This document shows positions 6,520 through 10,689 of a stretch of DNA of 10,689 nucleotides, one piece after another (the first letter of the stretch is position 1; each line of letters opens with the position of its first letter). This DNA is from an uncultured Lachnospiraceae bacterium (GTDB taxonomy: Bacteria; Bacillota; Clostridia; Lachnospirales; Lachnospiraceae). The notes beneath the pieces were generated by a model. That model did not search any database. It saw only the letters and a program-made list of their open reading frames with translations, and was not told the DNA's origin. The stretch lies in the NCBI GenBank assembly GCA_910586555.1, contig CAJUJY010000091.1:1-10689 (forward strand). Reading direction: 5' to 3'. Position numbers and translations under genes: made by a program.

Positions 6520-7050
6520 ATGGATTCATTTACGAAAAAAATTTTAAAGGCAATAATCATATATGTAATTTTTGCTGTTATAGTCGTTATTCTGTTTCAA
6601 ACAGTGTTTATGCTTAGTTTTGTTCCTTCAAGTAGCATGGAATCAACAATAATGACAGGTAATGTTGTTTTTTCAACAAGATATGATGTTGAAGAGGAGG
6701 ATTTGGAAAGATATGATATTTTAACCTTTATAGCACCCGATGATCCTGATATAACATATATAAAGAGGTTGATTGGTCTGCCTGGGGAGAAAATTGAAGT
6801 AAAGGATGGCAAGGTGTATGCCGATGGAGTGGAGTTAGAAGATTCATTTATAAAAGACTCTCAAAACCATGTAGGGGATGGTGTATATGAAGTTCCAGAA
6901 GGGTATTATTTCTTTTTAGGGGATAACCGGAATAATTCTAAAGACAGCAGATTTTGGGACAATCCATATGTACCAGCAAATGATATCCAGGCAAAAGCAA
7001 AATGTATTTTATTCCCTTTTTCTGATGTGGGTTCATTAACCTATAATTAA
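6520..7050 (+). CDS. lepB: Type I signal peptidase
   Basis: This 176-residue membrane serine protease cleaves signal peptides from exported proteins on the outer face of the membrane. One N-terminal membrane helix (about 8-30) anchors it. The catalytic Ser is S39 in PSSSMEST, and the general-base Lys is K82 in YIKRLIGLPGE. The GDNRNNSKDSRFW block (134-146) closes the active site. In the Ser box, the Pro usually found after SME is Ser here (SMEST), an unusual but not disabling change. Length and single-helix layout fit the short Gram-positive SipS-like class. AGGAGG at 6505-6510, 9 bp before the ATG, fixes the start. The gene is monocistronic, with its own terminator at 7060-7109. The exported FnIII proteins at the right end would be typical substrates. 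Confidence 0.95.
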   Translation: MDSFTKKILKAIIIYVIFAVIVVILFQTVFMLSFVPSSSMESTIMTGNVVFSTRYDVEEEDLERYDILTFIAPDDPDITYIKRLIGLPGEKIEVKDGKVYADGVELEDSFIKDSQNHVGDGVYEVPEGYYFFLGDNRNNSKDSRFWDNPYVPANDIQAKAKCILFPFSDVGSLTYN

Positions 7051-7059
7051 AATTTTTAT

Positions 7060-7109
7060 GAGGCAGGAGTGGAGTTATGCTATACCGCATACCCCTCCTC
7101 CTCTTTTTT
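7060..7109 (+). terminator. Long bulged terminator after the signal peptidase gene
   Basis: A GAGG-AGG-AG-GG series (7060-7072, with small bulges) pairs with the CCCCTCCTCCTC run (7092-7103). TATGC/GCATA forms the inner stem around a TATACC loop. Six T follow at 7104-7109. It starts 9 bp after the stop codon. Confidence 0.8.
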
Positions 7110-7182
7110 GCTCCTTTTTCTTCAATTTTTACCAAAGAATGCTGTTCCAATATATATTATGTGATAGAAAGAACACCTTTTT

Positions 7183-7326
7183 ACAGATATGTAGACATGT
7201 AAACACATAGATTTATAAACATGCAGGCATACAATCTTATAAGCATGCAGGCTGATAGATTTGTCATCATATATACAGATAAATATGTCTGCAAGTATCT
7301 TGTAGACATATAAACATGTTTTCATA
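7183..7326. repeat. Degenerate 24-bp tandem repeats
   Basis: Three units (7183-7206, 7207-7230, 7231-7254) share an ATAGATTTATAAACATGCAGGC-like pattern. Each has a RCATGY palindrome (ACATGT or GCATGC) in the same place. The units at 7255-7326 are more diverged but end with a TATAAACATG copy at 7310-7319. On the minus strand the repeat reads as an 8-residue LHVYK-like periodicity, but no convincing start or Shine-Dalgarno site precedes it, so I treat it as non-coding. It fills the gap between two convergent genes. Confidence 0.5.
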
Positions 7327-7338
7327 AATATTGGTCAT

Positions 7339-7371
7339 AAAAAGATGAGGAACAGTGTCCTGCTGCCCCTC
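7339..7371 (-). terminator. Intrinsic terminator of the 122-residue protein gene
   Basis: On the minus strand GAGGGGCAG (complement of 7363-7371) pairs with CTGTTCCTC (complement of 7347-7355) over 9 positions including two G-U pairs, with a 7-nt loop. ATC and TTTTT follow. It begins 10 nt after the stop codon. Confidence 0.85.
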
Positions 7372-7381
7372 TGTCTTTTGC

Positions 7382-7750
7382 TTAATCCTTCATTACTTCT
7401 TTGTAAAACAAATCCGAAAGTAAGTCCTGCAATTCAAACAACCTGGCTGCCTGGTATAGCATTTCTGTCTTATCCTCCTCTTTTTTCTCAGGACATATCT
7501 CAATTATTTTTCCTAAGCAATCCACCAGCTCCTCCTCCTCTTTTTCTATATTTTTCCAATATTCTATCTTATCTTCTGGTTCCATGTCTGCATAATCCAC
7601 ATCAATACTGCTGCCATCTTTTAATGGATTGAGTACTGCTGGATACTCTTTGGTTGCTTTTTCTGTTGCTGTCTGGGTCTTTTTCGTACTTTGATTAAAT
7701 TTCTCCTCTTTCTTTTCCTTTGCTTTTTGAAATGAAATAACATCACCCAT
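7382..7750 (-). CDS. Hypothetical Lys/Glu-rich protein
   Basis: A 122-residue soluble protein starting MGDVISFQKAK. I chose the ATG at 7750 rather than the in-frame GTG at 7765, because the GTG sits inside the GTGAGGAG Shine-Dalgarno site that serves the ATG at 7 bases. The N-terminal 40 residues are rich in Lys, Thr and Glu and look disordered. The C-terminal part from about 60 on is acidic and helical, with a YWKNIEKEEEELVDCLGKI heptad-like stretch and an LYQAARLFELQDLLSDLFYKE amphipathic helix. No family is recognised. It is monocistronic, with its own extended -10 promoter and terminator. Confidence 0.65.
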   Translation of the reverse strand: MGDVISFQKAKEKKEEKFNQSTKKTQTATEKATKEYPAVLNPLKDGSSIDVDYADMEPEDKIEYWKNIEKEEEELVDCLGKIIEICPEKKEEDKTEMLYQAARLFELQDLLSDLFYKEVMKD

Positions 7751-7795
7751 ATATATTCTCCTCACTTTTTAGAACAATTTTGCTGCTTTTTTTGA

Positions 7796-7804
7796 ATTAT
7801 AACA
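7796..7804 (-). promoter_or_regulatory. Extended -10 promoter of the 122-residue protein gene
   Basis: On the minus strand TGT-TATAAT (complement of 7796-7804) is a perfect extended -10. The -35 region is poor (nothing near TTGACA at 16-18 bp), which is tolerated in extended -10 promoters. The start point would lie about 40 bp before the ATG at 7750. Confidence 0.45.
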
Positions 7805-7867
7805 GAAATTTTATAAGGTCTGATTTCTTGAAAATATACATAAGTATTTATTGCTGTGGCAGCAGAA

Positions 7868-7899
7868 ATGAAAAATGGAATATAAAGATGAAAAATGGA
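7868..7899. repeat. Short direct repeat
   Basis: ATGAAAAATGGA occurs at 7868-7879 and again at 7888-7899, a 20-bp period, in the non-coding gap downstream of the nuclease-like pseudogene. The significance is unknown. I see no terminator for the pseudogene in this gap. Confidence 0.35.
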
Positions 7900-7958
7900 G
7901 GAGGAAAGTTTTCACTGCAATTTTCTATTGGTTGAAAGCGATGCCAAATATGTCATCA

Positions 7959-8617
7959 TTATGAAATTCCATTCATATCAATAAGATTTTTCAGTTCTTT
8001 CGGAAAGTCACAATACAATTCATAAAACAACCCTTTTTTAATCTCTGTATATAAATTATCATATTTTTTTGTTTTATCAGTTTTTGTAAGAACAAACAGG
8101 ATTCTGTAACTTTTAGTGGTGAAAGTGTTAATGCTTTTAGGGATTAATGTAATGGGAAAGCTTGATCCCTTTCCATTTTTCTGGAACCCTAGTGTTACAT
8201 CTGCTCCATAGGCATAGGAAAAATCCACATATTGTGATATTTTATCTTTCATTCCAATTTTTAGGTATTTTGCATTGTGTATCTGCAATATTCCGGAACA
8301 TACACTGGCTTTTTCATTAATGGTTGTCCTGTTATGGTTTCTTGAAGGTGTGCAGTCTTTTATTGTTATTCCAGTTCCATGGCCGGCATTATGTCACAGA
8401 CATCAAAAAATTCTTCTGCTGTATAATTTTTGCTTCTGATTCCAAGTAAATGCATAAACTGCTTCTTCTGGAATATGCATTCAAACCACAGATATCCAGT
8501 ATTCCTGTTTTTGCCTGCAAACAAAAAAGGCTGTTCCATAATTTCTTTGTATTTTTCTGCTGCATCATATATGTATTCTAACAATTGTGCATCAGGTACT
8601 TTAGGCTGGATTATCAT
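7959..8617 (-). pseudogene. Frameshifted PBECR4-like (phage-associated nuclease-like) gene
   Basis: Two minus-strand frames together make one protein. The first (ATG at 8617, stop 8366-8368) has 83 residues with a helical AAEKYKEIM segment and the block FECIFQKKQFMHLLGI. The second, in the -1 frame, is open from just after a TGA at 8394-8396 to the stop at 7959. It carries GADVTLGF, SSFPITLIP and YRILFVLTKTDKTKKYDNL. Order and spacing resemble PBECR4-domain proteins of the barnase/EndoU/colicin/RelE-like nuclease group; this match is from memory. The frame must change between 8369 and 8393. That stretch has no slippery heptamer, so a one-base loss (or two-base gain) is more likely than programmed shifting. 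The start is set by GGAGG (complement of 8625-8629), 7 bases before the ATG, rather than the upstream GTG at 8653, which lies inside the terminator hairpin. Confidence 0.6.
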
Positions 8618-8629
8618 TTCAATGCCTCC

Positions 8630-8848
8630 AAACAAAAGAGGCCCTGTTTGCACAAGACCTCAAAATTTGCATATAAATTAGCTGATTTATTCAGGTGCCT
8701 GCCACCCAGTTCCTGACCTTCCATCAGAACGAGAAAGCAACTCTTTCTTAAAGTGTATGCAAGGTTTTTCCGTTGTCAGCCCAACGATGGTATGCTCCTT
8801 ATACCATATACCTGCAAAAATGCAGAGAAGAGTTAATATCTTCTGGCA
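8630..8848 (-). ncRNA. Probable structured small RNA with its own promoter and terminator, unknown class
   Basis: A TTGATT-N17-TATAAT promoter starts transcription near 8847 on the minus strand, and an intrinsic terminator ends it near 8630, giving an RNA of about 215 nt. Perfect local inverted repeats fill it: 6-bp arms at 8826-8831/8839-8844; 5-bp at 8812-8816/8821-8825, directly adjoining; 7-bp at 8787-8793/8801-8807, with AAGGAGC in the loop; 5-bp at 8771-8775/8782-8786, directly adjoining; 6-bp at 8732-8737/8743-8748; and 5-bp outer plus 3-bp inner arms at 8691-8716. The 8690-8830 part is richer in G and C than its surroundings. One frame is open from 8854 to a stop at 8687-8689 but has no ATG or usable start, so coding is unlikely. 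I do not recognise a riboswitch, 6S, SRP or tmRNA signature. It could be a free small RNA, an attenuating leader, or an RNA antitoxin for the adjacent nuclease-like gene. Confidence 0.5.
8638..8661 (-). terminator. Strong GNRA-capped terminator directly before the PBECR4-like gene
   Basis: On the minus strand GAGGTCTTGT (complement of 8652-8661) pairs with ACAGGGCCTC (complement of 8638-8647) over all ten positions with two G-U pairs. It is closed by a GCAA tetraloop and followed by TTTTGTTT. The T-tract abuts the GGAGG ribosome site of the nuclease-like gene, so read-through at this hairpin would control that gene's expression. Confidence 0.8.
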
Positions 8849-8853
8849 CTTAT

Positions 8854-8882
8854 ATTATATGTCTTTTTCTTAAAAAAATCAA
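8854..8882 (-). promoter_or_regulatory. Strong promoter of the structured RNA
   Basis: On the minus strand TTGATT (complement of 8877-8882) is followed after exactly 17 bp by a perfect TATAAT (complement of 8854-8859). The -35 box overlaps the end of the terminator of the upstream SGNH hydrolase gene, a compact junction that suggests an independent downstream transcript. Confidence 0.6.
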
Positions 8883-8893
8883 CTAAAAAGTTG
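8872..8893 (-). terminator. Intrinsic terminator of the SGNH hydrolase gene
   Basis: On the minus strand CAACT (complement of 8889-8893), a TTTT loop and AGTTG (complement of 8880-8884) form a 5-bp stem followed by A and seven T (complement of 8872-8878). It lies about 120 nt after the stop codon. The short stem makes it moderate in strength. The gap in between also has a GGTTTCC/GGAAACT arm pair (8953-8991). Confidence 0.55.
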
Positions 8894-9012
8894 GAAATTA
8901 TAATAGTTTTTTATTTGATAGGAAATCCGCTTTTAATGAAACTTAACCCAGTTTCCAAAGTAGAATAACTGCCTTGCATACCGGAAACCTGTCAGGGCAC
9001 TTATTGCCGTTA

Positions 9013-10116
9013 CTATCTGTCTAAAGCCTTATCAAATTTTTCTAGCTTTTCTGCAAATTTAGCATAAGCAGCCTTATTCCAGTGGTAGCCATCACCTGCA
9101 GAGTATTTTGTTTTCAGATATCCTTCAGGATCTGTTAAAAAGCCTGTGTAATTAAAATAATCTGTGCCTGTCTGTTTTGCCAGTTTTTTCATCTTTCTGT
9201 TAACCCCAGGTACTTTACGGAACCCAGGCTGGAATGCCTTTTTAGCCCTTGATACAGGAGGTATGGCACAGAGGACAATACTGGTCTTTGGGCAGGCATA
9301 CTGTACTGACTGGATTATATATTTAAAATCTGCAATTATATCTTTTTGCTGTGTACCAAGGATGCTGTTCATGCCAAGCATCAGATAAATGCGGTATGGT
9401 TTTTCAGAGGTTACTTTTTGCAGGCCGGTCTGCCCATTAAATATCCTTTGTGTATAGAAAGTATTTGTTTTAAGCCCTCTTGCTGCCACTATTTTTTTAA
9501 CACCGCCAATATGCATTGCAGGCAGGGCACAGCCCATCCCATGTGTAATGGAATCCCCTGCAAAAATTGTTTTACGGCTGTAAGGTTTAGTCTTTATATG
9601 TACAGTCCTGGAAGCTTTACTGTCTGTGGCAGATTTTTTCTTTTTGCTGCATGCCTGCACATAAAAATAATAGTCTTTATTGTTTTCCAGTTTGTCCACC
9701 AGCAGGTGGCTTTCTTTTGTTATGCCATAACATTTATATCCAGATAGTTTGTTTTTAGAATAGTATACCCGGTAATATCTGGCTTCTTTATTTTTCATCC
9801 ATGTAATTTTAACTGCTTTTGTGGAATACCTGACGAGTCTGATACTGGCCACTTTTTTAAGAGGTACAGTGCTGGCGGCTGGTTTTACTGCTGGTGTTGC
9901 TGCTGGAGTCTGTGCTGGCTGTAAAGTGTTTTGGGGCAGGGCTGTGTCTGGGGGAAATGATGTTTCTCTGGGTTCTGTTTCCCCTTCCAATATATTATCC
10001 TGTGATACTGTATCCTGTATTGGATTTGCTGTTGCATCTGCTGGGGAGGCTGCCATCCTGCTGGATATTAACAGCATGGTAAATGGCAGTATTATTAAAA
10101 TTTTCATGTTTTTCAT
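9013..10116 (-). CDS. Exported fibronectin type III-SGNH/GDSL hydrolase
   Basis: A 367-residue secreted protein. A signal peptide covers about 1-24 (hydrophobic core ILIILPFTMLLIS). A Thr/Pro/Ala-rich linker runs to about 84. A fibronectin type III domain occupies about 88-178 (KITW, YYRVYYSK, NNKDYYFYVQA). The SGNH hydrolase domain spans about 182-365: FAGDSITHG (185-193, catalytic S189), LMLGMNS (245-251, with the GxN Asn N250), and AGDGYHW (340-346, D342 and H345 of the Asp-His pair). Such enzymes remove acetyl or other ester groups from glycans; the substrate is not evident. The ATG at 10116 is preceded by AAAGGA 11 bases upstream; a second Met three codons in is less well placed. It faces a paralogous FnIII gene across a shared regulatory region. 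Confidence 0.88.
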   Translation of the reverse strand: MKNMKILIILPFTMLLISSRMAASPADATANPIQDTVSQDNILEGETEPRETSFPPDTALPQNTLQPAQTPAATPAVKPAASTVPLKKVASIRLVRYSTKAVKITWMKNKEARYYRVYYSKNKLSGYKCYGITKESHLLVDKLENNKDYYFYVQACSKKKKSATDSKASRTVHIKTKPYSRKTIFAGDSITHGMGCALPAMHIGGVKKIVAARGLKTNTFYTQRIFNGQTGLQKVTSEKPYRIYLMLGMNSILGTQQKDIIADFKYIIQSVQYACPKTSIVLCAIPPVSRAKKAFQPGFRKVPGVNRKMKKLAKQTGTDYFNYTGFLTDPEGYLKTKYSAGDGYHWNKAAYAKFAEKLEKFDKALDR

Positions 10117-10212
10117 TGGCAGGTTATCCTTTCATTTGGCTATGCTCTTGGAAAGCAGATGGGGTACTTCTGGCATTTGCATATACATCCGGGTTATTTT
10201 TACCTCAGATTA

Positions 10213-10240
10213 ATTATATCATTTTGTTGACAAAATTCAA
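10213..10240 (-). promoter_or_regulatory. Promoter of the SGNH hydrolase gene
   Basis: On the minus strand TTGAAT (complement of 10235-10240) is followed after 16 bp by a perfect TATAAT (complement of 10213-10218), preceded by TGA as an extended -10. The transcript would have a leader of about 90 nt before the ATG at 10116. Confidence 0.6.
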
Positions 10241-10243
10241 CAA
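10224..10243. promoter_or_regulatory. Inverted repeat holding both divergent -35 boxes (shared operator candidate)
   Basis: TTGTTGA (10224-10230) and TCAACAA (10237-10243) are perfect 7-bp arms with a 6-bp spacer. The -35 of the rightward promoter (10227-10232) and that of the leftward promoter (10235-10240) both lie within it, so a protein bound here would block or control both genes at once. Confidence 0.55.
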
Positions 10244-10254
10244 TATGGTATGAT
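10227..10254 (+). promoter_or_regulatory. Promoter of the second FnIII protein gene
   Basis: A perfect TTGACA (10227-10232) is followed after 16 bp by TATGAT (10249-10254), with TGG just upstream as an extended -10. Transcription would begin near 10261, leaving a leader of about 65 nt. Confidence 0.65.
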
Positions 10255-10325
10255 TAACTGGTGGTAAAATTTAACAGGCCTCATAACAGACAAGACAAAA
10301 ACATACAAAAGGAGGAATTAAAAAA

Positions 10326-10689
10326 ATGAACCAGACAGGAAAACATAACAGGACAAGGCCTTTATGTGTGGCTGTAGTCCTTGCCATGGTGTTTACAGGC
10401 ATACTGGCCTGTGTGCCTGCAGCACAGTCTAAACCATCACAGGCCATGCAGGAAGATGTGGCAGGGGATACAAGCGGGCAAGACCAGGATGCAGGTGTAA
10501 AAGTAACTGGAGAACCTGCAAGTACTGGCAATCCAGATGTTACAGAAGAACCTGCCAGTACTCTGGAACCAAATGCAGGTACCAGTCCCAGTCCATCTGT
10601 AAAACCTATAAAAGCCCCAGTCTGCCTGAAGCCAGTATCAAAGGTAGGGTTAGCCAGGTATTCCACACACTCTGTAAAAGTTACCTGGA
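10326..10689 (+). CDS. Exported FnIII-domain protein, paralogue of the divergent SGNH hydrolase (3' end beyond the window)
   Basis: The first 121 residues are present; the frame is open at the window edge. AGGAGG at 10310-10315, 10 bp before the ATG, sets the start. The N-terminus has a basic stretch, a hydrophobic core (VAVVLAMVFTGILA, 15-28) and a Cys at 29, in a poor lipobox-like context (ILAC), so either signal peptidase I or lipoprotein processing is possible. A Glu/Pro/Ser/Thr-rich linker follows (about 35-95) with two EPAST motifs. It ends in VCLKPVSKVGLARYSTHSV, which aligns with VPLKKVASIRLVRYSTKAV of the neighbour and marks the start of an FnIII domain. An SGNH hydrolase domain probably follows outside the window, by analogy. 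Confidence 0.8.
   Translation, partial: MNQTGKHNRTRPLCVAVVLAMVFTGILACVPAAQSKPSQAMQEDVAGDTSGQDQDAGVKVTGEPASTGNPDVTEEPASTLEPNAGTSPSPSVKPIKAPVCLKPVSKVGLARYSTHSVKVTW

Noticed and set aside
7122..7325. 67-codon minus-strand open frame through the 24-bp repeats
   Set aside because: The repetitive LHVYK-like product comes from the tandem repeats, and no Shine-Dalgarno site is present.
7183..7326. CRISPR-like array
   Set aside because: The units are contiguous and degenerate with no spacers, and no cas genes are present.
7345..7632. 95-codon plus-strand open frame
   Set aside because: It overlaps the 122-residue minus-strand gene antisense, has a proline/leucine composition expected from reading Glu/Lys-rich DNA backwards, and starts in a terminator.
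8369..8393. Programmed -1 frameshift in the PBECR4-like gene
   Set aside because: No X-XXY-YYZ slippery heptamer in the overlap between the two frames.
8696..8715. GGGTGG-containing stretch resembling the T-box antiterminator motif
   Set aside because: The invariant ACCGCG part is missing, pairing with the terminator's 5' arm is not evident, and the downstream gene is not an aminoacyl-tRNA synthetase or amino-acid gene.
8687..8854. 56-codon minus-strand open frame ending in a GWQAPE tail
   Set aside because: It has no ATG, GTG or well-placed TTG start, begins at the predicted promoter, and is full of perfect hairpins; a structured RNA explains it better. A decayed gene end cannot be fully excluded.
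10132..10188. 18-codon upstream ORF in the leader of the SGNH hydrolase gene
   Set aside because: It is in frame with and ends just before the gene, but its only ribosome-site-like GAGGT is 13 bases away and at the very 5' end of the predicted transcript; no regulatory codon run is seen.
9164..10213. Several plus-strand open frames opposite the SGNH hydrolase gene
   Set aside because: They are antisense to a gene with clear SGNH and FnIII motifs, have Cys/Phe-rich unnatural composition and no good ribosome sites.
10271..10666. 131-codon minus-strand open frame at the right end
   Set aside because: It is antisense to the exported FnIII protein, which has AGGAGG, a near-consensus promoter, a signal peptide and a paralogue.

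Overview
The window is AT-rich DNA that looks like a Firmicutes/Clostridia chromosome, most likely Lachnospiraceae or a close relative. The signs are strong AGGAGG Shine-Dalgarno sites, sigma-A type promoters, many intrinsic terminators, a TIGR04076-family gene beside a small HD hydrolase, and exported fibronectin-III/SGNH proteins with Thr/Pro-rich linkers. No phage structural genes, integrase or intact insertion sequence are visible.

Left third (about 230-3600, + strand): a self-contained two-gene cassette with its own promoter and terminator. The first gene encodes a 960-residue protein joining an N-terminal calcineurin-like metallophosphoesterase to a STAND/NACHT-type P-loop ATPase and a helical C-terminus. 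A second gene for an 85-residue protein overlaps it by 4 bases. This layout fits an NLR-like antiphage defence module and is the best candidate for a little-described system here. About 600 bp of very AT-rich non-coding DNA follows.

Middle (4110-7380): a minus-strand operon of an HD-domain hydrolase and a TIGR04076 protein; a minus-strand pair made of a ClpX-like protein cut off just after Walker A and a 62-residue basic protein; then, divergently, a type I signal peptidase. A perfect 16-bp palindrome lies between the divergent genes. Convergent terminators and a degenerate 24-bp repeat patch separate the signal peptidase from the next minus-strand gene.

Right part (7380-8900, minus strand): an acidic/basic 122-residue protein of unknown function; a frameshifted gene resembling the PBECR4 nuclease-like family; and, directly before it, a probable unannotated structured RNA of about 215 nt. 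That RNA has its own promoter (TTGATT-N17-TATAAT), at least six local hairpins and a strong GNRA-capped terminator whose U-tract touches the Shine-Dalgarno site of the nuclease-like gene. The order promoter, RNA, terminator, nuclease-like ORF recalls attenuation leaders or RNA-antitoxin/toxin loci.

Right end (8870-10689): two divergent exported proteins, one complete (signal peptide, linker, FnIII, SGNH hydrolase) and one running off the edge, share the same N-terminal plan. Their promoters interleave their -35 boxes inside one inverted repeat, so one regulator could control both.
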